A stretch of DNA of 64,000 nucleotides. Origin: Bigelowiella natans CCMP2755. Lineage: Eukaryota > Cercozoa > Chlorarachniophyceae. Every line of letters starts with the position of its first letter. The first letter of the stretch is position 1. The notes under the pieces were generated by a model. That model made no database searches and had not been told where the DNA came from. It saw only the letters and a program-made list of their open reading frames with translations. The translations under genes were made by a program, and so were the position numbers. Of this stretch, positions 1 to 12,686 are shown one piece after another. The stretch spans positions 26,206-90,205 of the forward strand of contig ADNK01000513.1 of assembly GCA_000320545.1 (NCBI GenBank). The letters are read 5' to 3'.

Positions 1-162
1 GCTGTAGTTACAAATTCGTACAGCAGTTATCTCACGAATAAGATCGTAAAGATCTCCGACTTATAATCAAAATCTTTGAAGACACACCAAAGTTGACTAA
101 TACATTTACTGAATCATTGACGAGCTCCTTCGAGCGGTAGAATTGTACTGACAGAATCCATA

Positions 163-1118
163 TTAAGATTCTCGGGACAGCAGCAAATCTTCTGTTGCTA
201 CTGGAAAAGGTATTGGCTCTCCCATTATTGAGGAAGCAGACGTAGAGAATAACGATCTTAATACAGCCGGGATTCTCAATGAACTTTCCTCGACGTCTGT
301 AATCTCGTGCTTCCTTACGTGTCCTCGACCATCCAATTCAAATACGGAGAGAAGGTCTATCCTGATGGGGGCGCTCTGCATGAATAACCGCGGATACGCT
401 GTTATGGACCACCGGCATCGAATGTAGCGCGCCATGGGATCAACATCCTTCCGTATTTTACATTGCGAAACTTCTACCCATCCCAAGGCTAACTTTGATG
501 TCCACCGTAACCGCTCAAACCAAGTCTAGAAAATATTTACGGTCAGTTTCTGCAAGGAAGATGGATTTGGAACGAAGTATGAAGATTAAACAATGTTGAA
601 CCTTGTAGGATTGCTTTCCAAGGACCTCGATGTCCATGCCAATTCTTTCAAACTCAAGTTTCAATTGAACGTCATCCCGAAACAGTTCCAGAGAAGGCCC
701 AACATCAACAATTCGAGGAATTTCATATTGAATAGAATCGATCAAGCGCCCTTTATTGAGAAGGAATTCTTCTTCTTTATTTTTCTGTTTACACCTGATT
801 GAGTAGTATTATATAAGCTTGCCTGTTTCAAATTTCATGTACCCTTCTTTTTATTGTCTTCCTTTTCGTTTGTAAAAGTGGTTACCTTCTTCTCACCGCA
901 GTAGGATCAGCTACTTCAACATCCATGACTTTCATGACATCGGAATATTCTTTGCTACTACTTGGGATTGGAAGTCTTGTAGAATGACGGAGAAAGGGTA
1001 AACGGCTCGCTACTTTTGTGCTTGACCTTCTACTTATCGTTGACCGGTAAGAAGTCGAAGCCACAATATGCACTGCAAACCCTTGGAAGAATATTATCCC
1101 GAGAAGAAATGTCAACAT
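163..1118 (-). CDS. DUF2358 (C6orf136-like) protein with N-terminal targeting segment
   Basis: Three exons join in phase: 1118-886, 794-541 and 488-163, with introns of 91 and 52 nt, giving about 269 residues. The first ~21 residues (MLTFLLGIIFFQGFAVHIVA) are a hydrophobic leader followed by a Ser/Arg/Thr-rich stretch, suggesting an organelle or secretory targeting peptide. The rest reads like the DUF2358 family: an N-terminal helix with LELFRDD, then the core strands RCRWSITAYPRL and IDLLSVFELDGRGHVRKHE. The family has an NTF2/SnoaL-like fold, is known from plants, algae and animals (human C6orf136) and has no established reaction. It is head-to-head with the MARC-like gene at 1751. The ATG at 1118 is the first in frame. 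The family call rests on recalled motif shape. Confidence 0.68.
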
Positions 1119-1750
1119 TTTGACTCAGCCACCTCTTCAACACCGAGATTCGAGGATGATGAGAGGAATCCGAGTAGGGTGGGGGTGGGAGGCTTTTTCT
1201 ATTTTAAGATTCAAGGTGGAGCAGCCGAACTCAGTACCATATTAATAGTAAAATGCGTCATCATTCTTTTCATGACGTAATTAAAAATGACAGATATTTT
1301 GGTATTATTTTCGAGATGATACGTACTATTCGAATTTTGGACATTATACTCATAGTCTCCTTTGACTTTGTTCACGTTATGTCGAAGGTGGACACGATTG
1401 GGCTTTACTTATGAACGACAGAATATTTTCCATATTTCTTATATGAAAACAGAGGGGGTTCTTTCTCTTAAGGTTGTCGTTGCTGGCAGTGTGTTTGCTA
1501 CTTTTGCGTTCTCTTTTTTCGGTGTAGTCCGCATGTTTTTCCAATCACATTTTATATTTTGAACCTCCATTTTAATGTCGGAGGATCGGCGATATTAACT
1601 TCTCGTAGTCTAAATGCCGCGCAAATTAATTTAGCGGCTGTCTTACTTCCAAAACGTATTCTTCATTCATGATGACTTTTTACATGCGACAACATGATAT
1701 CTAAGTCATAGAGTGTTTTTTATATAAGTTTAAACGACAACCTCATCTTC
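1119..1750. promoter_or_regulatory. Divergent intergenic spacer, DUF2358 / MARC-like
   Basis: 632 bp between two start codons facing away from each other, presumably holding both promoters. It is moderately AT-rich. I see no TATA-like element I would trust, no microsatellite, and none of the CTAG-rich sequence found in tail-to-tail spacers. Confidence 0.4.
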
Positions 1751-2632
1751 ATGTCGCAGTTAGAAATTGTGGGGCAGGATTTGGAGATACATCCCAGTGA
1801 GGATGCTCTCCACAGGTGCGTGCTCGTACCTTATACGTGTTCTGCCGTTTGAAGACTACTGTTGCAGATTCTTTGGTTACGTTCTTCCATTTGGTTGCTT
1901 GATAGGTATCGTTCTTGCAGTTTTGGCCATCTCTCTCGTACTCACAGCGTTGGCACTCGTGGGTAAGATATTGGTTTCGCGTAGCAATGACAGGTACAAG
2001 TTTGTTATTCCGATGTCCGGGCCCGAATCTGCACGCATTATCACTCACTCCATTATTTCCTTCAGGTTTGTCAGAGTCAGAAATCTCTATGTATACCCCG
2101 TAAAATCGTGCGGAGCCACCGAACTCAAAGAAGCAGAAATCACACGGCTGGGGTAGCTTCTTAATTCTCATGAGTCACGTGAATCAGAGAGAGAGGCATC
2201 AATGTTGCGACACAGGTTGAAGTGGGATCGATCCTTCGTTGTGGCAGACTCGAAAAGTAATCCCTAAAAGATTGAAGAAGAACGCTATTATTTGATTATA
2301 GTCGTATTGCTGCATCACCAAGACTCAGTAGTCTGTTTCTTGCAAAGGTAATGAGATGGTAAGCCAGAGGAAATACCCGAAGATGGCATTAATTCAGGTC
2401 ACCACCCATATAGTAGAGCATGACTATGGAAGGATGTTGTCCTGATCAATATTTGTTTGGATTGCTTCATATCCAACACCTGACAGCCTACGGTAGAAGA
2501 AAAGGACGGAACAATAACGCTGACATTGAGTTATCCTGGGCAATCCCCGGTCGCGATTTACACTTAATTTCTTATTCTTCTAATGACATATGTCAGCAAC
2601 ATGTGGCTTCGCTTCCAAACAGTTCTCCGTGA
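1751..2632 (+). CDS. MARC-like protein: membrane anchor plus MOSC N-terminal domain, MOSC catalytic domain not found
   Basis: Six exons fit in phase: 1751-1815, 1868-1993, 2066-2152, 2216-2256, 2348-2438 and 2497-2632. Residues ~25-50 form one strong membrane span (LIGIVLAVLAISLVLTALAL), as in mitochondrial amidoxime-reducing component (MARC) proteins, which sit in the outer membrane. Next comes a clear MOSC_N beta-barrel domain: NLYVYPVKSC, LKWDRSFVVAD, VSQRKYPKMALIQ and ADIELSWAIPG. MARC enzymes reduce N-hydroxylated compounds with a molybdenum cofactor held by the following MOSC domain and its cysteine. That domain is not found before the stop at 2630-2632 or in the next 500 bp. The 72-nt intron 1994-2065 keeps the frame open, so it could be retained. 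The gene may be truncated, or its last exons missed. Confidence 0.55.
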
Positions 2633-3144
2633 ACATTACATTTAATAGTCAGTGAAATGTCCTGCATTTGTGCTTCCTAATGTATCGTTCGATATGACCG
2701 AGTTCTATTCTCTTCTCTCACCACGCGCCCTACCACTCCCAGCACGAGGAAAAGCTTACCAAAGCTGATATCTCCAGCATGCCAAAAGTTGAAGTTAAGG
2801 TCGGGTGCTCGAGTTGCACACATGCGGAGAAGATCGTTTGCTCTATAAATCTTATCTCCCAAAACAACGACGACTTATCGAGAGAACGACGACATGACGA
2901 GGAAGAGATGGGATTTTGTATTCGAATTCGAATATAACATTTTGAATTTCGTTTGAATAGAATTGTTACTTATTTGTTCCTTCATATCTTCCTGGGTCCT
3001 AACAACTCAAACATGGTAGGTCTGGAAAGATGTTATATCAGCGGTGCGATGCAGTTCTGAAGCCGCCCAGTGGTATTTGTCTTTCTTTTTCATTTTAAAA
3101 GTTTCTTACTATTCCTCTTCATCTCATCCTGTGTCAATATCTAT

Positions 3145-3201
3145 TTCTTCTTCTTCTTCTTCTTCTTCTTCTTCTTCTTCTTCTTCTTCTTCTTCTTCTT
3201 C
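3145..3201. repeat. (TTC)n microsatellite
   Basis: About 19 uninterrupted TTC units in the spacer. Confidence 0.95.
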
Positions 3202-3297
3202 ATTCTAGGCTCACAAAGGTGATAGGGGTTGAGTGCTACCTCGTCTCGGTATGTTAACCAGCACGTTACGCATATTTATGCCATGATTACTCTCTCG

Positions 3298-3300
<3 letters not shown>

Positions 3301-3364
<64 letters not shown>
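3301..3364. repeat. Compound (AC)n(AT)n microsatellite
   Basis: An AC tract passes directly into an AT tract, a pattern repeated at 15647, 52837, 58505 and 63903. Confidence 0.95.
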
Positions 3365-3370
<6 letters not shown>

Positions 3371-3507
3371 CCGCGCGCGGCATGCTTGCATGTTCGTTTG
3401 TGCGTATTTTTGATCGTCCTCTTGGTTGGTAGAGCTTGGGCGAACAAGCTCACTGGCGACCTGCGGCAGATGGATACAAGGTGTGAGCATAGAATTAACA
3501 AAAGATA

Positions 3508-3520
3508 TGATGATGATGAC

Positions 3521-3552
<32 letters not shown>
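3508..3552. repeat. (GAT)n microsatellite
   Basis: GAT/GAC trinucleotide run of about 15 units. Confidence 0.9.
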
Positions 3553-3556
<4 letters not shown>

Positions 3557-3680
3557 CACAAGGTGTGAGCAGTGGTGGTGGTGGTGAGTTATGAGCAATG
3601 ATACCCGATCAACTCACAGCCTAAAGCAATATATTGCGTGATTTGCATTCAGAATAAAAAAATACAAAAATTACCCAAAC

Positions 3681-3726
<46 letters not shown>

Positions 3727-4167
3727 TTAAATTTATTTATTAAAATAGTGAGAGAGAGCCAGAGAGAGAGAGAGAAAGAGATAGAGAGTGGTGTATAGAT
3801 TTTAACATAATAACAAAGTTGGTATATTCATTACTATGTAAAGAATAATGCAATTAGAGCCGAAAACAATTAATGGAACAGAAGTAGAGCGTATAGAGTA
3901 TCATATCACCTCTTTCCTACTCTTCTCCATCCTCTTACGTGTGTGTGTGTGTACTTGCTCCACATCCTTTTCCCTTGTTGTCAAGACTCATGAGGGAGAT
4001 CAAGCAGGGGCGTTTTCGGATGGATTTCCGTTCCTCCTCGCTTCTCAGGTTCAAGTGTTGTTGTTCAGATGCATCGACAGCCTCCTCTTCGCTTGCATAC
4101 ACAAGTATTGTTGTAAACGGGAAGTATGTCAACGCAATATAGTAAGATATAAAGACAAGTAAATAGA

Positions 4168-4169
4168 GT

Positions 4170-4204
<35 letters not shown>
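4168..4204. repeat. (GT)n microsatellite
   Basis: Simple GT run in the spacer. A similar run lies at about 5744-5780. Confidence 0.9.
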
Positions 4205-4205
<1 letters not shown>

Positions 4206-5744
4206 GTGTATACACAAAGGTAAATGCTTTTCCACATCTTTTCGTCGTGTTGGTGTTTGTTTGTATGATTTATATTCACGTGCACCCCACGCTCGGACAC
4301 ACGCTTCTTCGTTACAGGAAAGCTTGGACGCTTTGAATGCGAAATTGAAGTAAGGCAGTCACCGCCGTCGTTGTCGTAGTATTAGAAAACATAGTTTTTG
4401 GGTTCGAAGCATCTTTACTACTACATTTCCCGCTTTTCGCCCTTATCTTCCTCACGTTATTTCAAAGAAAAAGCTATTGCTTGTGGTTTAATTCGTTATC
4501 GTTCATCGTTCCATTTTAAAAAACTTGCTACTACTACTACTACTACTACTACTGCTACTCTACTACAATAACATCCCATTTGTCGTTCGTCACAAAGGAT
4601 GAAGGGCGAGTCAGTCGTGCCAATGGATCGATTCAGGCCCAATATTGTTGTCAAAAGTAAGTCACGAAACTACTGAAAGAGTTGTTTCAGCGTGCATGAA
4701 ACTCTGCAGACGATGATTATAATTATGATTATTTTTATTTTGATGCAGCACAAAATATTGTACAAAAATGTAATTTCTCAGTGATTTTCTCATTCCCCCC
4801 CCCCCCCTTGCCCTGAAAGATGTGAGCGAGCCTTTCGCCGAAGATTATTGGGCCCAGGTATTACTTGCACGCGCCACATAACAACGCTGTTGTGTGTTTG
4901 CTTTCAGGCGATAATCACATGATAATAGAACCCCACTTTAATCCTTAAAAAACGATCCAATTTACCTAGTCACAAAGCAGATGGCTGCGGTGATCGCGTC
5001 TTCTTTAATTTCATCATGTTTTTATTTCATCCTCATTCTCCTCACTGGTTTTGTTTTTGATGTGCCTTGTTCATCATTCCTGTGCTCTGCTATCATAATA
5101 CACTAGATTCAGATCGGGGCCAGTACCATCTTTCGGGTTGCAAAGCCTTGCTCACGGTGAGCAAGATGTAGTATCATCATGCCGTCTCTTATTTCTACAA
5201 TGCAAGGGGAGACAGAGTAAAGAGGGGGGGATGGATGGGCTTCTATAATCTTAATAATTAAGAGACAATAATATGCTCACCGACATATCATCGTACACTT
5301 TCCTCCCACCCTCCGTGCTCGGTGCAAGTGCTGGTAGTGGTTATGCGACGTACTTTAAACGCAAACGATCGACGGGGATGAGAATAATGACGACGATGAT
5401 GATGGATGATAATGAGGGAACAATCAATTGCAACCACGAATAGGTGTAGCATGCCCACTGTCGATCAGAAAATCGGACAACGCCATCCGAAAAACGAGCC
5501 ATCGCGGACACTCAAGTAGCTGTTCCTTTCTTCTTTCTTAGTCATGATGTACGGTTCGAAGAATGATGATCCATATCCTCCAGCATTTAATATTTGCCGG
5601 CGTCATCGTCCCTTTCTGCTCCCGCTAAATCGTTACCTGCCTTACAGGACTTTCAGGATGTTTCGCTGGGTCAAATCAACGAAGGTTTTGAGGCTGCCTG
5701 CTGCTACTTCGAGCGCATGCGTGTGAAAATATGCAAGCATGTGC

Positions 5745-5782
<38 letters not shown>

Positions 5783-6877
5783 CAGTCCTGCTCAGTCTTT
5801 ATAATATGCAGGAGGAGGTTTACTTTGGTCAAAATCTCATTTGTGCAAAGAAAACTGGAAGGTTTCCACGTTAACCTTCTCTGCTTAGCATTAGCGTATG
5901 ATGAATGTAGAGACCAGAATGTGATGATTCTTAACGGATTTCCACGAAATTTGCTTGTCGCCTTCATACTTGGCAATGCCAAACACTAGTACTGCCGTGG
6001 TTGCTGCTTTTCTACCACTAGCATAGCCACTAACTACTACGCACTACTACACCACCACCGCACTTTTTTTATTTGCTATTTGCATGGTTCATTGGTTTTT
6101 CCTCTCTCTCTTGATCCATGTTAGGATCCGAGTCGATGACCCTGTCAAAGTGCGTTGTGTTGCCAGTGGTGTGGGTAGGCAGAATAGCATCATGACACAA
6201 ATCATGGTTACGGTTGCTGAGAAATTACTCTGATGCATGGCTTACAATCAAGCCGCTCCAACCGATCTTGCATCAGGCTAGAAACGGCATTACTGTATAT
6301 GTGCTTAACGTTTCTCGTATCACAAGAACTACGCAGTACTGCACAAGCAGCAACCATGCAATCTAGCAATGCATGCAGCATCAGTGTGATATCAGAGTCG
6401 CGACAACTAGATACATTTGCGCCCAGACGTTAGGCAGCCACCACTAGACCAGCACAGACATGCGCTGGAGCGTTTCGTGTGTGGTAGCAGCATGCTAGCA
6501 TGCATGTACATGTAGTATTTAGATCTATATATAGCTGTGCGCACATCTAGACAATGGCTAGATGAATGTCGCCGGCTTCGTTGTAGATCATGTTGAATGA
6601 CTGATACATCTGCCTACTATTTATAGCTTCATGCAGAATATAAGAAGCACTACATCGCTACCATCAACAACAACGCCTCTTAGAAAATGTCACAGGTACG
6701 TGAAGGTTCCAGTCCTTTTCACTGTGTGGGCTTTACATTGCATGGACGTGAGATCTTCCCCTGCATGCTTACTTCTGATTGAATGAGGGTTTGACACCGT
6801 AGTGTGCATGGCATTTAAGATTCTAGAGATTGGGCATTCGAATGTGGAGCGACAAGCTAGCTTGCTCGACCTAGTTT

Positions 6878-8195
6878 CTATTTTTTCTTCTTGTTCCTTT
6901 TCTTGATTCTCTTGTCGTCATCGTGCTGGTCGTCTTGTTGTCTGGTATTTTTCTTCTTGGGAGACTTCTTTTTCTTCTTTTTTTTCTTTCCACAGTGCCT
7001 AGGTGTGAGTGCAGATAAAATGACAACAGTACATATTTATCACCTTCCACCTTCAATTAAAGCCAACTACACACGTACTTGTTCCAAACGGTTTCTTCAA
7101 AAGTCTTTCCCGTGACGTAAAGCACACCGAACCATAAGATCCTAATGGAGATTAGGTAATATCCACATGCTCTACACCACGAAGATCGGGAATACCACGT
7201 AAATTTATACCTTGCAGGCATCTCAGCGAGTCCTTGTTTCATTAGAAATCCCACTGGCCAGAAGAATACAAATCCTGCGATGTACTCGAGCACAGGCCCT
7301 TGAAAGAGGGGAAGTGTGCTAAGTTTTCAAACAATATTATTCAATTAAAAAATAAACCTATGATCTCTTCGATGATGTCCTTTGGTTTCGGGACTGGCTT
7401 GAAGGACTCCCCACTGGCGTGCGACTGGGCGAAGTTCTTAACCCATTTTTTGGAAAACCTTTTTGTTTACGACGACGACGTCGTGACGAGAGGGATCAAC
7501 TCTTTCACCTTTAAAATCCAAAAGACTGTTCTTACGTCCTACTGCGATATTTTGCGTAATGAGCTTGCTCGATGAAGATGAGGGTCGGGGCTTCTGACTC
7601 ACGTACCTGCAGATTTACATTGTTAGGATATTTCTACTATTATTTCAATGTTCATTCAGGACCGAGAATCGCTCCAATAAGTCGGCATTTAATGGATTCT
7701 CGATGTCTACTGACGCAAATACGAGGCCTTTGCTTGTACGCTTGAGCTCGTTCGATAGGTCACTCATGATGCCTGGTGGATTATTAAGAGTTGAGTCTTC
7801 GAATAGGTACTTAGTGAAAAGCGTATCGCCTACCTTCCAGTTTCTGGCAGCGTGGACTTTTATTACAAAATGATACCACCCAATATCCACTATATTCGCC
7901 TCTGGAAGCCTGTTTTAGTGTTGTTGTCTTTAAATCCCTTTACTTTCGAGCCATTGCTTCGCTAATGTCCGACGAAAAGCACTCACACACGTAGTACCTG
8001 AGTTTTTGATTCGAAGTTGTTATTGTCCAACTTGATAACTTTTCCCTGTGCAGGCCTAGATATTCCCGCAATTATGAAAAAGAGAAGCCACGATGTCGGG
8101 CCAAAGCATCTTCCACGCTGTCGGGTTGTGAAGGCTCTCCAGGAAACAAGAGATGAATGCGATTCCATTCTGTCACTGACCAAATGCTGCCCCAT
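6878..8195 (-). CDS. TMX/PDI-like thioredoxin-fold membrane protein with Lys-rich cytosolic tail
   Basis: Six exons in phase: 8195-7987, 7909-7663, 7606-7536, 7458-7358, 7298-7211 and 6998-6878. A hydrophobic N-terminal signal (WLLFFIIAGISRPAQG) is followed by KVIKLDNNNFE, the usual opening of a PDI-type domain, then FVIKVHA, VFASVDIENPLNADLLERF and the cis-Pro strand APTLIFIEQ. PVPKPKDIIEEI leads into one membrane span (YIAGFVFFWPVGFLM) and a Lys/Asp-rich tail ending in four lysines, which fits a KKXX-type ER retrieval signal. TMX/PDI proteins help oxidative folding in the ER, but no CxxC is visible where the active site should be, so it may be a non-catalytic chaperone. The donor closing the exon at 7663 is weak (GTCCTG). 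The start could also be the ATG at 8168. Confidence 0.66.
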
Positions 8196-8868
8196 ATTTG
8201 AACAAATTAGTGCATATATCTATATGTTAGTGTAGATGTGAAGCTTATGTATCTAAACATAACATCTCTCCTTAGTTTCCTCCTCCAACCATGAAGAAGC
8301 GATATCAAAATGGCAGGGTGTGAGATTTGCAACGCTCGAGGCCCATGCGGGCGTGCCCCACGCGTGAGCACGGTGCATTGCTTTCTCTCGGATCATCACA
8401 ATGTGATCCATACTTTTTACGTCGGGAAGTTCGAAAATACGTCGAAAACGGGCGCGCGCGTACATGTGCTGGCGGAGGAAAGTGGCAAGCCAGCTTGAGG
8501 GGGGCAAGCGGAACTGAATTGGAGTGCAAGGAGGCTGGTGGGCTAGGCACTTTTCCCGATTATTGCCGTAATATGGCATGTCGCACATGGAAAACTGCAT
8601 TGATTTATGATTTCTTGACGACCATCCCAGGATCCTTTTCAATTGCACCGTGAGAACACACGATGGAACCTTCATTCATTTCATTGAAATCACATCATTT
8701 GTTTGTTCATTCTGTTCATGATGAAGGTCGGAGGAAGACAGCTCGAAGTAGTTGTGGAAGGAGAAGATGGACGACCAATCTGAGCAATGCGTCCACACAC
8801 GAGCCAGCGAGGCTGCGATGCTTTGTGTGTTTTTCACCACATGCACGTCACGTTTTCATTTGAGCTCT

Positions 8869-8933
<65 letters not shown>

Positions 8934-9946
8934 TGTGTTCGCCAATTGAAACTTCTGCTGGCTTGGCGGTTCGATCTGTGCACGCACAACGCCAGAACGT
9001 GACGTCAGCAATGAACACCACTGCTGCGACTGGACTGGACCACACCAGCACAGCATGCGTGCGAAAATGAAACAAGTGGCACAGCCCAAAGGGCTCTGCC
9101 TGTCGCGCACTACAACCACATGTGATGCCAAGAACGTCTAGACGTGTGCTGTGAAACTGCACGTGCTGGCGTGTTCGATTCGTGCGTGCGTGCATGTGCG
9201 GCATCGCTAGATCGCATGCTTGCATTGGCGGCCCAAATGAAGCTAGCAAAGGGCTCTCTGCTTATCAAGCTAGCAAGTGCCACGGCACCAGCAGCTAGCC
9301 AGGGCATGCCACAGCTAGCCATGCCACCTGCGATGCACACCGCAGATCTGGCATGGCTAGCTAGCTAGCTAGCTAGTGGTGCATGCGCACGTGCTAGCAG
9401 CGTGCTAGCAGCGTGCTAGCGTGTCCAAATGATGCGATGTCTCACCTAGCTGCAGCTACAAAGACACATCTAGATCATCACGGGGATGCTAGGCGGATGC
9501 TGCACGCACATGCGTCTACACATGCTAGCATGTCTAGATGTCATCCCAGCATCACTGAGCACTTCTAGACTACATCGTTATTAATTCGTGCATGATACGA
9601 TGCGCTAGTGCTGAGCGTCTAGACGTGTGCCGCGCTAGCGCGCGACAGCTGTGCAATTCGATCGTGGGCATTGTGCACTAGTGCATGTCGAGATTGTTTC
9701 ATGTGTCCCGATAAATTCGAATTCGATTCGATTGAGTAACATGTGATCAACAAGACTCAAGAATCAACGTTGATAACTAATCAACATAAGGCCTTTTTGT
9801 ATTCATACTACAGTTTTGCCTATACCCTGTACCGCACGTTTACAGGAGACAGGAGTACGATATCTTTATTACTTCACAGCTATGATAAGAATCACGAATG
9901 AATTGCCACATCTCTGAATCTATTGATGCTGCAAATGCTTATTGAA
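8196..9946. other. Spacer with (CT)n(GT)n and CTAG/GCATGC-rich block
   Basis: No gene is supported here. Overlapping open frames at 8250-8680 occur on both strands and look accidental. From about 9140 to 9700 the sequence is packed with TCTAGA, GCTAGC, GCATGC and CTAGCTAG palindromes, as in the tail-to-tail spacers further right. This block lies downstream of coronin and upstream of the TMX-like gene. Confidence 0.5.
8877..8939. repeat. Compound (CT)n(GT)n microsatellite
   Basis: About 20 CT units run straight into about 11 GT units. Confidence 0.95.
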
Positions 9947-11384
9947 TTACTTGGAAAGCTCCGCAACCTTAGCTTCAAGTGCCTTAATCTTCTCCTTAAG
10001 CTCCTTGTTCTCAGCAATGAGATCAGCCTTAGTTTGGATTTTCACACCTCCAACTGTCGCGTCTTGATTTTTGGGATCCATTGAGCGGGTAACAGGTGCT
10101 TTATTCTCACCTGAAAGCCACTCAGCCCCAGCAAGCGAAGGTACTCCAGCATAAGCAGCAGGATAGAGGTCCTTCGCGAAAAGCTGCGATTTACGTGGAA
10201 CGATGAAATCTACAGGCTGAATTTTATCACGGAAGAGCAGCAACGACTTTGCGATCATGCACTTCTTCCATTCGCACATGAGCTTAGGAAGAAAATAGAA
10301 GCCCTTGATGCCCGTTCCAATGTTATGAAGCGAAAGCTTATGCCTGAGTGACGAGTCACATCAATGTTCGAGTCAAATCAGTTGTTACTAAGTAATCTAC
10401 AGATTTTCACTTACATGTCGCCCTTGGAATTGAGCTCGAAGTACTTAATTTGTGATCCACCCTTGCATCCAATGTATAGCATCTTTGTGTCAGGATCGTA
10501 GTTGCAGAGCATCATACCAGCGGAATCATCAACTTCAAACTCAGTGATTGGCTCGCTCAACTTCTTCAAATCGTACAGGTGGTATTCGTGGCATCCCATT
10601 TTGGATCCACCAACACCGAAAAGTCCGACGTTGTCATGGAAAATATTTTTTGCATTAGTGAAATCTTGCTTGAAATTAAAAGCTGCCTTGTCGGATCGAG
10701 GGTCCCAAATGACCGACCTTTTGTTAGAGCAAGCAGTTGCAGCCAAGCTACCATCACTATTAAATTCGAGGCAGGTCGCAACACCGCCAACGTCAAATTC
10801 CTTCGCTTCCTTGCTTTCTTCAACGTCCCAAATTTTGACAACACCATCATGTGAGGCACTCCCAAGAATACCCTGCGCGCAAGGGTGCCACTTGACAAAG
10901 TCTACCTTCTTTTGGTGACCTACATACGGTACAATAATTCTCAAGGCACAGATCTCACTTTAAATCTCGATGCATCTTAGATATCTCTCCCTCAATGATG
11001 ATTACCTTCGAGTAAAAGTGAGGATGTAGGTTCACCCTTAAAAGTAGATGGATCATCAGGAAGCACAGAAACACCGACCATGCAGTCTTCCGAGGCTGTC
11101 GCAACAACTTTGGAGTCAAAATTGCTGAAAGCAAAGTCTTGCACTTTCGAGGTATGAACGTTCAACTTGGCAGCCCCCATTCCAATACGGCCAGTCTTTC
11201 CGTAGGGCATTACAGAGCATGGACCTCCACCTCCAGCTGTGGAGTGAATTATGTACTTGTCACTTGCGGCAAGGTGGTTTCCATCACCGTAGGTAGCAAG
11301 TTTAATATCGAAGTAAGTATTTTCCTTCTTTGCACCCTGTCCGAAAACGTGGCGGAAGTGGGATTTGCGTACAAAACGTGACAT
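9947..11384 (-). CDS. Coronin (WD40 actin-binding protein)
   Basis: Three exons in phase: 11384-11006, 10919-10415 and 10343-9947, about 426 residues. It opens with the coronin signature MSRFVRKSHFRHVFGQ, continues through WD40 blades (VKWHPCAQGILGSASHDGVV, KIWDVEE) and the DUF1900-type C-terminal blade region (TGIKGFYFLPK), and ends in a short leucine-heptad coiled coil (LIAENKELKEKIKALEAK) that should oligomerise the protein. Coronins bind F-actin and regulate Arp2/3 and cofilin at the cortex, in motility and in phagocytosis. The length is close to that of short type I coronins. The gene is head-to-head with the RA-PH gene, another likely cytoskeleton/signalling protein, across 1.3 kb. Confidence 0.93.
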
Positions 11385-12686
11385 TATTTCGTGCGAGCAG
11401 GCCTAGAGGAAGATTCGTGTTCCTTTTCTTGATCTTCCTGGTGGAGGGTGGTTTGTATCAGACTGATTTGTTTCAGGATACGATCTTATTTAGAATTTTA
11501 AAGGGCGATAAGGATGTAACATATTTTGTATTGAAGACAAGAACAAAACTAGGTATTTTATCAAATATAAAATTTATGAAAACCGTATTTAGACACTTTT
11601 TATCTGGAAATTTATATATCTTGTGAGAGTCTTGCGTGTGCAATCCGAGATGATTTAGCAGATACTCACTTAAAAAAGGCCGAGGAGGTGATAGTATTAC
11701 CATAAACAGACTCAATTTCAAGTAGAACAGACGAATACCGGTATTGAATCTGCAAACCGGCTTTAGAACATTTTTGAAAGCCGAGATATTTGCTTCAAGA
11801 AATTTTTGGATTTGTCGTTCTCGGTTTATCCCGATCAGATTTTGGCGCAAAATCCATGGAAATTGAAAATGCGCAGCACTACGAGCTCGAATCTGAACAA
11901 AAAGACAAAAAGCATAAATTTTACGAAATCATGGAAATTTTGTACGAAAATCGTGGGGATTTGCTCTTGCGGTAAAATGCGCCCCTCAGATTATGTATCA
12001 ACTCTCAATTTTAGAGTCGATCAAAAACATTCGCTGAGCTGAACAGACAGCTATGTATCAGCCTCCGAGCCGCCTAGAAACATTGAGGTAAGGAAGTGTT
12101 AAAAAACCAACAAAGTGATTTAATCGAATTTTCGACCCTCGAAATCATATTGCGACTCGTGATCGATACTATCCAAACAACAGATGATATTTACGCATCG
12201 AGGAAATATCCTAGAAATATTGACAGTCTTCAAGCTCACAGTATGGACAATTCCTGGTGCAAAAATGACTTGCGACATGATAAATTTCTGACGAATACAA
12301 GTGCTTGTCGTCACTCAAATAATAGGAGTATGGGGATCCTAGGCTGCAGGCGAACCATTTGGGTGATGAGCGATGTACATGTTACCTGCCCTAAGATTCT
12401 AATATCCTCCGCCCATGACTTCTCCTCATGAGAGAAATTCTTTGATTACATAGTAAATCTAGAATATAAATTTTGGCGAATAAATTCACCGGCGGTGGGA
12501 AGTTACGAAATTAATTGGATGTGATTCAGATGTCCAATTCTCATTCGATGTTATTTACAGCACTTCACCGAATGGGGATTGTCAACATTTTAGATACATA
12601 TTCTAGAAATCCAACGCAAGTTGACACGAGGCAAGAACCAGCACAAATACTTGATCTAACACTCAACGTGAAGCTCATCTTTAAAT
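11385..12686. promoter_or_regulatory. Divergent intergenic spacer, coronin / RA-PH gene
   Basis: 1.3 kb between opposed start codons. It contains several open frames of about 80-125 codons with no recognisable motif, which I treat as chance. It is AT-rich, with no large simple repeat and few CTAG sites. Confidence 0.4.

Larger units (their letters stand above)
2633..6877. other. Long gene-poor spacer with microsatellites
   Basis: About 4.2 kb in which I can support no gene. It contains (TTC)n, (AC)n(AT)n, (GAT)n, (TA)n, GA-rich and (GT)n tracts, a short poly-C run near 4795 and scattered trinucleotide repeats. One minus-strand open stretch (2862-2677, with DLNFNFWHAGD and a good donor inside) could be an orphan exon, but no partner exons were found. 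Confidence 0.5.

Noticed and set aside
1749-2171. 140-codon minus-strand open frame
   Set aside because: It lies opposite the MARC-like exons, which show clear MOSC_N motifs on the plus strand.
7420-7510. Apparent frameshift and in-frame TAA in the TMX-like gene
   Set aside because: A 77-nt intron from 7535 to 7459 joins AC to G in the right phase and removes the stop.
8253-8675. 140-codon minus-strand frame and overlapping plus-strand frames at 8.3-8.65 kb
   Set aside because: Several frames are open together, with no family motif and no sensible splice partners. Treated as chance.
9340-9420. CTAGCTAG-type repeats as a CRISPR array or telomere-like sequence
   Set aside because: There are no regular spacers and no unit of constant length. 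These are dense short palindromes in irregular order.
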